Part shown: positions 11,701 through 25,673 of the stretch, in pieces
Layout: every line of letters starts with the position of its first letter
Position numbering within the stretch: position 1 is the stretch's first letter
Source: Bombus terrestris
Lineage: Eukaryota > Arthropoda > Insecta > Hymenoptera > Apidae
Assembly (NCBI RefSeq): GCF_910591885.1
Contig: NC_063274.1
Span: 7,874,001-7,938,000 of the forward strand
DNA length: 64,000 nucleotides
Reading direction: 5' to 3'
Translations under genes and position numbers: made by a program
The notes under the pieces: generated by a model
What the model was told of the DNA's origin: nothing
Databases searched by the model: none
The model's input: the letters and a program-made list of their open reading frames with translations, nothing else

Positions 11701-14700
11701 TAGACGTACTTGAGGAGAAGGAAATCCATACGGGATGAACCGGTCCTTAAATTGGTAATCGCTGAGTTGCGGAGAGTCACAAGCGCGTGTTTCGCGTAGA
11801 TTCGCCGGTTTTCGCGTCTTTCCGCCGCCACGGAGCGCAAACATCCGGCAAACCCGACATCGAATGTCTCGTGTTTGCGGAGACGCTCGGCTTCCGGTTT
11901 AATTCGCGAATTTAAATGCACGCGCACGCCCCGCTCGTCAGAGCTACAATTACCGGCGTGTAACTTGCCTAGCCTGCGTATTCCAGGAATTTTAGCTTTT
12001 GGACACGTTTGGCTCGCGAAACATTTCGAAACGGAGTCTGTTCGGAAAACGTGTATGATAGGAATTTAGCCTTGGTAGTATCGTTAAAGTCTTTACCGAA
12101 AACTGCATGTATTATTCTTATCTGAAAGTGATCTTACTGTATTATAAATCAGCCAGCTCTTCAGCCTATTAGTTAGCCAACATTCTACCCGGTACCATTA
12201 GTGCGTGAATAGCTATTGAAATTTCAGGCTCTCAAAACATTATATATGCACGTACCGGTAAAGTAAACCTCAGATGCTTCCATAAGCAGCCATGAGAAAG
12301 AGAAACATACCGTACTGGTCGACGTTCACGCGTGACAACACTGTTCCATCGACATTAGCTATGAAGACATAAGATGATCTACCCATTCCGTTTTCTTTAA
12401 ACTTTGCAAATTATGATTTCCTGACAAACTGACAAATTATGCCAAACTGACAACGAAGATTGAATGAACGATGAACGATTATATTCGTGCATTAAACATT
12501 GCCAAATTCAATTTTAGTAATTATTTATTTGCTATTTCATCAAGCGAAGCTCAAGCTATATCTCACGAAATCAGGATTCCCATCTAGTATTCACCTGATC
12601 CATATAGTTAAGAAAATCTCCGCGTGGTGCGCTCTGATCGTCGGAGAACGTCCTGCGTGCGGATTCCTCGGCAAATATTTGCACGACGATCGAGCATCCG
12701 CGAGTCGGATGCGTTTAGTAAACGAAAAACGATCGACCAAGTAAACGACGCCGTCTAAGCGAAGAATTTCAATATGCTGTTAGTAAAAATTGGACATTTT
12801 ATCGAGTTTAGTTCGTCGTGAAGCGTGACCGCTTCGAGAAATTAAACACCGGCGCCGAAATTTCGCAAGCAAATTTCTTACGCGTCGCTGCGTAAATATT
12901 CATTAGATGAGAAAACTAGCGTCGTCGAGGGCGCCACAGGCCTCCCTTAAAGGGAGAAGGAAGAATTCCTCTTTCGTCCGAGGTCCTACTCTTGCCTCGA
13001 CAGCGAGCGTTTCAAAGGAGCCGCCGAAATAATCCGCTATGCATAGCTTCGACCCTCCTTCGCGCGGCTCGCTATTAAATTCGGATGCGCGGGACATTTA
13101 CCGGAGGCTACACGGCAAATGGTTGGCAAGAGCGTTGTCGTGAACACCTTCTTGTGATCTTTTAAGGGACGTCAAGGTTTCCTTTGTTTTCGCCATTATT
13201 CGCCATTACACTGACATTCGTTTTCCAGCATAAATGTAACCTTAAATTAATTACGTGATAATGCTCGTTCCAATCCACCACATTCATACAGTAAACGTTT
13301 AATCTCCTTATATTCACTTTTTAATAAGAAAAATCATATCTTCTCTGGCCACATGTTTTTTAAAATTGAACTCAGACGTTTCGTATCATTCTATTATACA
13401 CATTTCTGCGTCCTGCTTCACCTCCACGATCGTTCTACTACCAGAACAGCCTCTCTGATTAGCCTATGCATTCTTGAAATCGCCTCGGCGCGATTTCACG
13501 GGCGTGAAAGTTTAATCGTAGTCCGCGACGCCCTGCAAAGTAATCCAAGACGGCTGCTCTTTTTCAGTCCGCGGAATTTCGGCGAGATTATTCGCGATTC
13601 TAGTGAGTACAGTAATGCCTGCATCAATTCTTGCGAGTGCAGTAGAGCTTTCGCGAATTTGCACGCACTAGCGAAACAATTATCTGTTAGTTTCATATTA
13701 TTTCCTTATTTATTAATCTGCAGGATCCTAAAGCAAAGCGGTTAATGGAGTTGGGAGTATGGTAATATCCAGATATACAATTTTTATCTATTTGAAATGT
13801 ACTATATAGCAACTCTGGTAATTCCAACGAATAGGAAAATGGCAATCGTGAACGAAGAGGGCTGTTACGCGTCGTAAACCGGAAAGAATGCTAAGAACGA
13901 CTTGTGCAAACTGGAGAAAAAAGGACGAGGATTATACCGTCTGAGCCGGTGTAGCGGTCGAGTTGCAAGATTCTTGCCATGCAAAAAACCGAGATTCCTG
14001 TGACATGAAGATTATACATTGGAGCATGCATTATGGATATTTTTAAAAAGCATAAACTTTGAATCTCGTCGTGAGACGGCGAATGAGAAACTTTACATGC
14101 ACGCGATTCCAGTGAAAGTTTCCTTGAGATTGTATCAAGTGGCTTTGTTGAATAAACAACGAGCGATGAAAGCAGATCCATTCGCCGCAATATTCAGTTA
14201 AAGAATGCCCCGCGTTAGCTTCCGTGTCTTCGCTTCTCCATTACATATTTCACGAGTCATCGATGTCCGAAATATTTCTACTAATTATTGTCCTATCTAG
14301 CCAACAGTTCTGTCACAGCCGTCAATGTGGAAGTTGAAGGCAGAAAATGGATATCATCTTCGGTGGCGGAAATAATACGAGGAGACAGCACGAGGAGGGT
14401 CGTGACGAAGCGAAGGGACGGCGGCAACGAAGACCACGAGAAAATGTCTATGCGTGAAGGGACAATTTGCCGGGAATTTGAAGAACGCAACACCTTGATC
14501 GGCGCGAAATGAAATAAGCCAACGAATATTAATTCGGCTACGCCCAGGAGGGGACGTGCAGACGCACGGCGGCCGTTCGATACAGATTATCTGACCCATC
14601 CCTTCGATGCGATGCGACGACGAGGGTCCTGCGAATGCCTGCGCCGTTGCCAAGGAAAACGCATCAGGCCTCGTACATCTGTGGACCGACGTATCGACGG

Positions 14701-17700
14701 ATGAAATATCGTTTGTGTTTCACGTGATATCATTGATAGTTGCTTAAATTTCAAGTATAGTTCTTTTTATGAAATTCTGCTTTTACGCTTTATATTTCAG
14801 TACCGATTACTCGGATTAATTTTATCTTGCTAGCTTCAAAGACTAACGTGCGGACAAGTCTGAAAATATATATAATTAGGAAATTTATCACATTTGTACC
14901 TTTTAATTATTTCAGATATACTCTCCAATCTCCATTCCCTCTCTATTTTCTAACTTTAAACCACCAGAGAAAACACGAAAAGCATATTTATATAAACGAA
15001 ACTTAAGATGGATTTTTTATAGCAACGTGTACATGTAAGTACTTCCGCAGTTGTAAGCGTATGCGTGTATAAAGACACGGACGAATTTGCATACATATGT
15101 GAAGTCGAACGAGCGCAATGCACATTTATAACGCTGCGAGGTCACGCCATCACCTCCGAGATTCCGCTGGCTTTTGCATGCAACTTATGATCGTTACTAG
15201 CAGAACATTATGTAAGCCGCGATAAGCGCATAATAGTTCATTCTAATCATTATTTAAAACGGTCCTTCCTATCGTGCCAGACTTGTTAACTGCTCTGTAA
15301 TCTTCCTGGAACATTACTAATTGTATTAACCTGGCTTTGTCCGTTCTCTGATATTATCAAGTTTATTAGATTCGCGCTGCATCCATCGATGAATGTTGTG
15401 CTTCGCGCGTATTTATCTAACGTCACTTTTATTCCACTCTCGTGTTCAAATATTTTCCACGACTAATTTGGTAATACCGTTACGCGCATACCGTGTGTTT
15501 TTGTATCTTTATGTTCCCATAAATGCATAGGGAAACGCTCTCAGTCTAATGGTAATTTACACGATGTCAGTTAATAAAAAATATAAAAGAGAGAAGTTCT
15601 CTACTCTTGAAAATTTGCATTATTTTTGAAAATTATTGGATAAAGAAATCGCAGTCTGCGCCATTGTTGTTTGCAATATCCAAAGAGGAGAACTCGTAAA
15701 ATAAATCGCTCGATTAATTATAACGAAAGTTCCGCGATCCGTGTTTAACAAGAAACTTATTAATGAGTTGTTAAGTCGAAAATGTCCGCTTCACTTTCGT
15801 CTCTCCATAAATATTCAAGTCGTAAATGATTCGGTCCTCTCTCACCACCACCTCCAGTTTGATCGTTGTTTCTGTAACCGGAGAGGAAGTTACTTTTCGA
15901 TATAACTGTGTTTGCGAATCTCGAGAAGAGAATTTAATAAAATCGTTTATGCGAATTAAGTTTGCCGAGTCGGACAAGTTTCCTAAGAACAACGTCGAGA
16001 GACGCCCGAATCGCTTGCACAATGCTGTAAATACGCGCCACCAAAACGATAAATATCTGACTTGACGTAGAATTGAAGGTACTACAAATTGGTCAAACCG
16101 TGAAATCTCTTTCTTTCTCTTTCTTTTTTTTTTTCTATGATATGATATTCTCTTGGCAGAACTGTTGAGATCGACAAATGAATACCATTTTGCACTTGGT
16201 GGATTAATCATATTTCGAATGACCGTTGAAAAATTTCTTCTGAGAAATTTATTTACAAATTCTGTCATAATTATTCCATAAAAAATATCAATATGGTTCT
16301 GAAGTGGCGTAACCTAATTTTACCGCGTTATAGAAAGAACACATTTCGAAACTACTGGCCGTAGAAGAACCAGACGAAGCCGAGTTCCTTCGTCGATCTA
16401 CCTTCTAATATCCGGCACAAGGGTCAGAGCAATATCAGAAAGTGTCGCACGATAGCAATACCATTACATAAGGTGTCCGCAGGTATACACGTGTTACGAT
16501 CTTCTTCGAGCAAATGTAGGTACGGTAAGCTCCGAATTTACTTTCCCCGCGAAATCAGATCGCCTATCTCGATGGAAAATAGATATTGTATCTGAATCGG
16601 TTTTGCTGGAACGATTTGATTCGCTCTCGACGGTATCAACGATAATTGTAGTACGGTGAATTGCGTTTCAATCTTTTTGCTATGGCAGCGAGCGAGCAAC
16701 CATCGAGCTATTATAGCGTTGTCGATTCAGTTGCAACAAGAAGTTTATGATATTAAACTATTTTTGCCTGTATCGACGATCTTTGATTGCTATTGGACAC
16801 TATATGCATAAATGATCGTTGGATTTTATAAATCATTTCACTCGTTTCATTTTGTTTCAATTATTTGACTTGTCTTATTTTGTCGTAGCTTGCATAGTAA
16901 CGATGATGGATCATTTTCGGCGATGTTTAATAATAAATGTAGGAAATTATAAAAATCACCAAGTGACATGTTCTCGGTTAAGATCAACATAATTTCATGC
17001 GAAACGAATATCGTATTAACTCGTAAACGTAATTTTCGTGGAAGCATCGACGCCATGCGCGAAATGGGTCGAGCTTCAGACGCGAATAGAAGCCGTGAAA
17101 CGGTGAACTTGTTGCGGCGCGCATTAAATCGTCCTATCTTATTAAACTTCTTTGAGCTGGAAGCTTATTTCCACGGAAGCCGGTGTTTCGTGTAACGAGG
17201 TTCCGTGTGCCACACTCTGCTTTGCTCTAGTCGCGACAACGCTAAGATTTAGTGGAACTAGCGTCGTTCGGAAGGAGGGAAACCGGATCGATCGAGCGTC
17301 GTTTCTGAATTCGCGAAAAAGTACTGTTTATTTGTCAGCCATCGAATGAATCGTTACGCTATTATTATTTTATTACGAGCTGTTCAATTTATCAATGTTG
17401 CAGTTGAAATGGAATTAGAATCGTCTTTTTTCTTTTTGTATATCGATTCTCTATAAGCTTCGAATTTTAGCGAATTTTATTGAAAATTAAATAGAGCTAT
17501 TCTTTAATTTCCAAGGTAAAATAATAACGACAATGTGGCAATTCTCGTAAGAAACTTTGAATTATAGTAATAACTAAAGATAAGAACGTGCTGTTGCGCG
17601 TAAAAGCATTTCGAAGATAACCGCATTCCTCGATTCTGAAAAGCTTAGGCGTTCCCTCGGCAAGGATAAATATCTGGTCGACCCAACCGTTTTCCTGCTT

Positions 17701-20700
17701 TTGTCCGCTCTCCCTCAGTCCTAATCTCAAATTAATTACATGACAAACAATTTCTTGCCGCGTCCGCGCCGTTGTCTCGTATATTCTTCAGACCTACGTG
17801 AAAGCCTCGTTCCCCTTCAGGTTCCTTCGCCCATTAAAATACACCGGAACTTACGAAAATGCTGATAAGAATTACCACGATTTACAGACGCTCTTGGGAG
17901 CGTTATTCGCCAAGAGATTTTCGTAAATGCTATGGTAACTTAATTTACGCGATGACGATCGTTGGTTCGTAATTTTGTAGGTTTATCGGTTCAGAAAATT
18001 GTTCTAATAGAATATTTGATGAACTTCATGTTATAGCTTCGTTTATAAATATTATTATAGAAAAGTAATCTTTTGAAGACAGATTTCCATCGTTACGGTA
18101 TCTAGCGATATCTTTTTTATTTGTGGAAGAGTCACTGGTAGAACGAAGATTTCACATGTGAGGTAAAAGGTTGTATGCCCTGACGTTAGTATCCACATCG
18201 ATGATGTATTAGATCGTGAACCATCGATTATCGGAACACGCTTATCCGGAATTCCGATTATACGAAAATCTGTTCTTTAGAATATCGATCAACGAGGACA
18301 ACGCAGGAGCCTGGCGCGGATGCGGCGGTCTCTCGAGCTTCCGTTTATTAACAAGCTAATATCGCCGCAAAAACGTTAGATGGTATTTATTCGATACAAT
18401 GAATATGCAAAGGGCCGGGAGATACGTAGCAAAATAGCCAGACAGGAAACCTAGATTTAATGGAAGTAGAAAGGGAAATGGAAAAAGTTGGGAGGACTTG
18501 GAATTTTGAACGGAGGTGATAATATAAATATTCGTTTATCTTGCCATATTGTTCGCGTTCTGTAATAAGCATTTAATACCTTATTAACTTGAAATAGATA
18601 TCTGAGAAATAATTGGATCTTTTCCAACATATTCTAATGTTTTTTTAATTATCTAAAGAAATATTCTCTATAATTTTCAAATATTTCTTCATATTATTTA
18701 TCATAAACACGACGTTGTGAAAGTTACATATGCTTGCAAATTACCAACTATGTATCCATAGAATCAATCTCATCCCAACTGAACAATTTTATGTTAAAGT
18801 CCCTAAACGGTTGTCTCTTGGTATGCTAAGGTTTAAACGACGATATATTTAAATCTCGCGCCACAAGATGTGCCGCAGTGATTCCCCTGGTCACAACTTT
18901 TCAAGGGCCGCTTAAATTTGGCAACAGTGCGACACTCGCAGCTCAGTATTACCAGGGAAAAAAACGTCCCTAGCTCACGGAAATTGAATCCCACTTTTGC
19001 CGGGGCAAGATGGGAGAGACTACTTAAGCGTCTGCTTCGCCGGCTGGATTTTGATTGTAAACTATCCTATCTCGTTTCTCCTCTCTTTCCCTCGCTCGAT
19101 ATTTTCGCCATCCCTGCTTGATTCGAAGCCGTGGATCGTCCCAGAGACCGCGGATATTATTGGAAAAAATATATCGACGTCGTAAAAACCACGGAAGCCT
19201 TTAAGCTGAAAATTGCTTTTCGGTCGAAAAGCGGCTGTTTCCGGTGCCTCGATATTTTTCACCAGAGCCTAAGCCTCGATCCGTGAATTCGATAATCGTC
19301 GCCGTTAATCGTGTATCCGATATGAAGTTATTCTGTTGGTACGTTTTATAATTCGTAATATCGATTAATATATCAAAAAATTAGAAATTATATCGGAAAT
19401 CTATAATTATTCGAATAATTTCCAAGATACAGCTCTTCCCATTACATAGAATTGTTTATCTAAACTGGAAATATTAAATTCAATTATCTCTTTAGTAAAT
19501 CATAAAGCCAGAAAACTGGCGCCAGCGAGACTTCATATTAATTTCACTACTACTAACAGAAATTACTGTGATATTATATATTACATAGTTCTATTGGTCG
19601 AACTGAATTTACGTACAGGAAAGAATTTCAAATTAAAATGAGGATTCGCCCTGAATATATTCCCTATTTTATGGTACAACTGTGACTCGATATCACAAGA
19701 TAAGAAATCCATGATGGAACGCACGTTATTCACGAAGCGTCTGGGATTGTAGTAAAGGTGGGAGTATTTCGTTAATTATAATCATCTAATTAGAGCATCT
19801 TCGCAGTCGGTCCGACGGAATTGGAGGATGGTAAAGCCAATTAAAAAATTTTAATTTTCACGTGCTGGAAAATGTAATGAAATTTTTCGCCGTTCGTTTC
19901 GTTTTTTTCCCCTTCTTCCCTCCCCCACCCCCTTTTTCTCCCTCTCTAACCCCTATCCGCTACTGCTTCTTCCGACGAGCTGTGCTCCATTTTCCTTTTT
20001 TCCCCCCACCACCTTCTTTTTTTATTTCGTCCGCTGTTTTTTCGTTTTACGTTCCTTTGCTCTGTTTTCGTCACTGAAATGCACTCCGCACATTCTACTC
20101 TAATTAAATTTAATCTTACCTCGGAAACGGTTCCGTTATTTCCAACTAACGAATTCGTATAACCACGGCCCACCGTCCTCGACTTTATCGTTTATTTGGC
20201 TGGTTATCGCGGTGAGTTCGTATCGTTACTTTCAAGCGTTTCCACCTTAATCATTATCTGTTGATAATGCGATACAAATCTTCGTAAGTATCATGATACA
20301 AATTTTCAAGCAAGGATATTTCATATGGGCGAATCTAGTACAGAACAATAGTAGAAGGAGAATTCGAAGTAGAATACACCAGTAACTAGTCAGACAGACC
20401 TGACTGCGAGCGTCAAAGTACCGAGATCGCTACTTAGAAATTTACTATACTTATCTTTTCCTTCTATATTCTATTTGTTCTTTATAACTAAATACAGAGT
20501 TTTCTGATTCGTTCGAATAATATTTCCAACATACAATAGACTCGACAGATATCAGTCGTCCAAATACTGATTACTTGGACTTCCAATTATACGGATGTTG
20601 ATTCGCTGACTACCGATTATTCGGACATGTAATCAGAAATTCTCGTACTCGAGACAAGCGGAAACTGCTTTGCCTGTATAATCGAACGGATGCGCCATTA

Positions 20701-23700
20701 ACGATGTAACCCGTTAACTGGGAAGTAGGAGTTAGCTCGTCATCCGGTTTGCCAATATCTTGAACTTAATAATTCATTGGGTAAGAGATCTCCTGGGAGA
20801 TAAAGTGTAATATCGCACCGTAAAAATGCGAATCTGCAGAAGATCATAACATTTATAGGGAAACGTGAAATAACAAGTCCACGAAGTATTTCAGAATTAA
20901 ATAGAATATAACGCGTGAATCATGTCGGTCTAAAAAGAGAGCCTCAATTTTTAATGTTCTCCGCTTCTTAGTGCGTTCTTTTACGTTTTCCACTAAAAAT
21001 TACTACGTATTTCTTTTACCGTGGAATAAACCAAGCACAGCTTAAAAACGAAACAAAGAGAAATAAATCTTTTTTGGACAATTTCTCGAGCTCGATCGGT
21101 CACGCAAGAGGTTAATTCCCAATAGAGCGGACGTCGGGGAATTCCCATGGCGCGAGCATGGCGACGTCTGGTAGCCGAGAGGATGCTTTATGCCAGTGCG
21201 GTACGGCATGGCATCGAAGCTTCGTAACAGGCTGGCACGGCGTGTCGCGGACGTCTTATAAATTTCCCGACGACAAGTGTTTCAGCGTGCCGCGAGCCAA
21301 CCGCCGGTGCTATTGTTGTCCCCGCGATAAGATCTCGCGTTAAATCCACACCGAGTCGGCCGCCACGGCGAGGACAGTTTGAGTTATGCCAGCCGCCGCG
21401 GAAACGTTTGCTACTACGAGGGTCGCCCGAAGGGAGTCCGTTGGAATCGTGGACAGAGGGGTGAAAAACCGACGTTACGGATACGGAGCACACGTACATA
21501 CAGACGATGAAAGAAGCAAGCGGCGAAGGAAAAGACAGAGATGGAAGGAGGTTGGCCAGGATTTATAGGAGGTTACGCATCACGCGAGTCGCAACGGCCT
21601 GTTAGACCCGCGGACAGGTATTCCTGAAACGCGCTACTGTTATCGGACCGCTTGTTTTCGACGTATCAATTCGCCACATGAGTTATGAATATCGGGTGGA
21701 CATCAGCCTGTGGCCGATTTCTGGGTGGACTTGCGTGGATAGATGTGGCGCAGGCAACTGTTGTTGGAATAGGCAGGAGCTTGCCAAGGTAGACAAATGT
21801 AAGGTTCAGTACGTTTAGATGTATATTGAATATCCTATGGAAGAAAGTCTGTATCGCCAGATAAACGATATTAGTCCCTATAAGAGAACTGCATTTATTT
21901 AAACTTGTTGGCACGCAAACAATTCATACAAGTGCATTCTTCATAATAGGAGTTCTTTGATTCTGCTCATTATTTGTGAGGTTTCATTAAATGAGTTTAT
22001 CAATGGAACAGAGTTTATTTAATCGGACAGTAAATTAAATTGAAATTGAAGATTACTTGGGTAGTTTAACTTATTAAGCTCATAGAAGTTTGTATTTATT
22101 GGCGATAGTCCAAGAGATCAAAGGAACTGGACACTGACCGAGATTTGTCGTGTTTGAGTGTTTTGGTGGGTTTGATAGTAGAGCGTTTGGCGTATCGATT
22201 CGCGAAAACGCAGTGAAAAAAAAATACAATTCTGTCGAACGCGAGCTCTTTCCCGGGGACACCATGCACGGACCATTTGAAAATCTGTTGACGAATTTCG
22301 CGCAGGCACGAATATTGGCTACGAATCGGGACACCGTGGTTCCTAATTCGATAGATGGACGTAACACTCTTTCCCCCCTTTTTTTCCCTCTCTTTTTTTT
22401 TTGCGACTCGTTTGGTTCGATGAATATTGTAAATAATGTTTTGATAAACCTAGGGAATTGGCGAAAAAGGAATTAAAAACACAAAAAAAAGAGTGGCGAG
22501 AGTTGGTAAAATAAACATGGAAATTGTATTCTGTATATTTGATTGAGATTCGGTTCGCACGGGCGATTTTCAAACAATCGAGGTCGATCGACTTCAGTTG
22601 CCTAATGTAAACGTAGCTTAATCGACATTAGTAAGGAATTCCGGACTCTGTAACATACCTCGATAATCAAATTCGAAATTTTATTCTATTGTCTTCATTT
22701 CTTTATGATTTATCTGCGTAATATCATATTTCATGCAACACGTTGTTTAATAAAAGTCACAAAACCAAAACAAATAAATCCAATGAAAAATATGAGAGAA
22801 ATATTTTTATGAAGTATAAAATTGACGAAAGATTGTATTTTTTATGGCAAAATTATATTACCTTGAAAGAACGTTGAAAAATTAATAGGATTTCCATCTT
22901 CGTAAAATTATTTTAGAAGATTCCATAGAACCAAAGAGAATTTGTAACACATCTCAAGAGGTTGAACATGATCCTAAACTTGATGACATCCCAACCTCGT
23001 CGTGATACTTTCTATTTGAGTTAATCATAAAGCCTCTAATTAATGTTTATTAAGAAGGTGCGTGTACGATATGCAACAGTACCAGCATCGTTAACAATAC
23101 CAGATGAGATTGGGGATGTTGTTGGGCGAGGCTTTCTCGGACCAAAATTTCTTTTCCATGGGCGAGAATTTTTAAGATCAACGTGAAACTAGTGTGGCTA
23201 ACTACAATCTTTGTGGTATATCGTTCTAGTTGGATAATAAATGACGAGTATTAAAATGCTTCCTTTGGTCTTTAATCGATAGTGCACGTTTTATACGCGA
23301 GACACTGTTTCTTATTACTTAAGGGAAGCCAGCGAGTATAATTACCAGATGGAGATTAAACGAAAGCATTGAATAATTTATGTTTTACGAGCTTGTAACG
23401 CAACGTTGTGAAATGTGAGATAGGCATGAAATTGGTTAGTGAATTCGTAAGAAAAAGCGGGGAAACTAGGTGACTTTATACTTTCATATTTATGTGCATA
23501 GAGCAAATAATATATGGGAATCACTAATAAATCAACTAGTAAGTTGGTGGATGAGCAAACGAAAATAATAATAAAGAAAAACAAGCTTTAATAATATGTG
23601 TGTAACAATGTAACACGTAATAGTAATAACATAAGTATAAAATGTAATAATAAAAAATAAAAACCTGGTGGAAGAAACCAGAGAAAAATTGTGTATTTGG

Positions 23701-24830
23701 ATAAAACCAGGATCTATTATTATTTTTATGGTAGCCGTAAATTCAAAGTATACATTTCTCTACATTTCTTGTTAAATGTCCTAAATGAAAGACCTTCTTT
23801 TAACAAAGTGAAAATTCGATTTCTTGTAGCTTATTGTCAACAACATATTAAAAATCACAGTACATATTTGATCGCTATTATTATTAAAAAATTTAAATAA
23901 TATTCTGTACGAGAAAGGGGAGCTGTTTAAAATTATTCTTATCTATCAATGCAGCTGGGCTAGGATATTACGGAGAAACGTAGGGGTTAGTTATTCGCAT
24001 ACACGCGCACAAGGATATTAACATATTAGATGTCCTTTTTTCGCAGACGTCTAGAACAAAATGTATGACGGACGGGAAATCTAGCGCTACGTCATAGTCT
24101 AACTTGTGAAGCGGCTGGGTAGCACGTCAACAAGTTTCAACTTTTACAAACTAAAAGACGTAGCACTGTGTCATCAGTCACAGGAGGGATTAATTGCGAA
24201 AGTGAAGCTCGAAGTTCGTTTAAGACTTGGGAAATGCTATGATGAATCAGAGTGTCACACTTTGGTTTTAATCTTATCTTCAAGCGAATTCTAATAAATA
24301 ACGAATAATGAGAATGGAAAAAGATCAAAAAATCAATAACCAACTTCCTAAGATAGAAATTAACGAGCAGGCGAATAATTCCGATGAATTTTGATAAAAA
24401 TAATAATCCGAAAATTTTATCCGAAAACCATCCAACCTAATCTTCACTGATACTTAATACCGCAGCACAGTTAATCAATCCTCTATCCCATGCGAAAACT
24501 AATTTTTCTGCAAGCTAGAAGAAATTGCAGCGTCACAAAACTTCCAGGATCTTGCGGAAGCTTTCAAAACTTCGAAGCACTTCCCATTAAATCCGCGAAA
24601 TTGCATTAAACTCTTTAAGATTTTCAAAAATGCAAGCAACAACCACGTCCATCGTGAAGATTCGGTGAATTCCGCTCGCTAACCGAGCATTTCGAATTTA
24701 ACGCGTGTTGCTGGATCGCATTAATCGAATTTCCGTGCACTTTGTTGTGGCAGCGGCCAGGCGCATTGGTACTTCCGTCCGGGGTAACCAGAAGAAGGCA
24801 AACATTCGTCAGTTTTCCGTGGGTAAACAG
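8739..24830. other. non-coding stretch with GC-rich patches
   Basis: Begins with an A-rich tail after the satellite (AATAG repeats then poly-A, 8738-8765). GC-rich patches lie near 9050-9330, 14290-14690 and 21120-21620. A pyrimidine-rich run spans about 19905-20045. I found no supported gene; frames of 100-165 codons here (for example 15771-16268 minus) lack domains and splice context. Confidence 0.45.
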
Positions 24831-24897
24831 TTCTCTCTCTCTCTCTCTTTCTCTCTGTCTTTCCCTCCCTCTCTTTCTCTCTCTCTCTCTCCTCTCT
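24831..24897. repeat. CT-rich microsatellite
   Basis: Interrupted (CT)n/(TTTC) tract of about 67 bp. It makes long Ser-Leu frames on the plus strand that are not genes. Confidence 0.9.
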
Positions 24898-25194
24898 GCA
24901 GCTTGCGGATCGAATTCGCCCTTACCCGCGACGAGCATGCACAGAGGAACCACGGAACTCGAAGCGATTAAGGCAGCCCTTTGAAAAGCCGACTCAAGGG
25001 CTGCGAGTTCGCGAAGCGCCGCTCGAAATAATGTAGTGTGCTACTCGCAGAACCTAATAACCAATCTCGTTGGATCCGATGATATTTATGCTTTGGAGAA
25101 TAAATAGAAGGAAAAAAGAGGGTGCCTGCGACGCAACGATTCGCTGCTGTGTATGTATGTGTTGTGTTCGGTGATTCTTGGCTTCTGTTGTATG

Positions 25195-25673
25195 TGTAGC
25201 GGCACATGAGTTGTCGATCAGTTATCTATCAGTTATTAATTAGTATCTGCGAGTATCTATGGGGTATTTATCAGCGATCCTGTTTTACGACTTATACACT
25301 GTACGAGCTTCTCAGCGAATATTGTCTGTATATTAATTTATTTAATTATTTTTAAATATACTCGACGGTTTCAACAACGAGCAATCTCGTCTAATAAATC
25401 TCACGATCAAGCATCCTCTACAAATTGGTGACCCCGACGTGATAAGTGAACGAAGAGATGGCAAACACTAACGAAGAAGCAAAAGCACAGCTAATATAAC
25501 GATCAGTATGCCTCCTCTGCAACCTCAAACATCACGGTGTGGTTTGCTTTATTGGAGACGCAACTCCACGTGATTTACATCTATTAATTTATTTAATTAT
25601 TTTAAATATATTTGACGGGCTGCAACAGCAAGTTCTCGTTATTCTATATTACAATCCTCTACTAGTCTTCTAC
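25195..25673 (+). mobile_element. internally deleted Ty3/gypsy-like LTR retrotransposon remnant
   Basis: Order seen: an LTR-like segment (about 25195-25422, left edge uncertain), the primer-binding site TGGTGACCCCGACGTGAT (25426-25443) typical of insect Ty3/gypsy elements, and an ATG starting MANTNEEAKAQLI then stop. A frameshifted capsid fragment containing WFALLETQL follows (about 25540-25566). The element ends in a second partial LTR copy (about 25581-25673) that aligns with 25331-25422 (shared ATTAATTTATTTAATTATTT and the CCTCTA..TCTACA end). Protease, RT, RNase H and integrase are missing. Confidence 0.7.
25426..25443 (+). other. retrotransposon primer-binding site
   Basis: TGGTGACCCCGACGTGAT lies 3 bp after the end of the LTR-like segment. 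The leading TGG pairs with a tRNA CCA tail. This is the usual position and sequence type for insect Ty3/gypsy elements. Confidence 0.65.

Noticed and set aside
15771..16268. 165-codon minus-strand frame
   Set aside because: No domain, no splice context, AT-driven composition; an overlapping plus-strand frame is equally open.
18159..18179. let-7-like 21-mer (TGAGGTAAAAGGTTGTATGC)
   Set aside because: It differs from let-7 at positions 8-9 and near the 3' end, and no complementary star arm lies on either side, so no precursor hairpin.
24705..24984. Overlapping Ser-Leu-rich plus-strand frames
   Set aside because: Produced by the CT microsatellite at 24831-24897.
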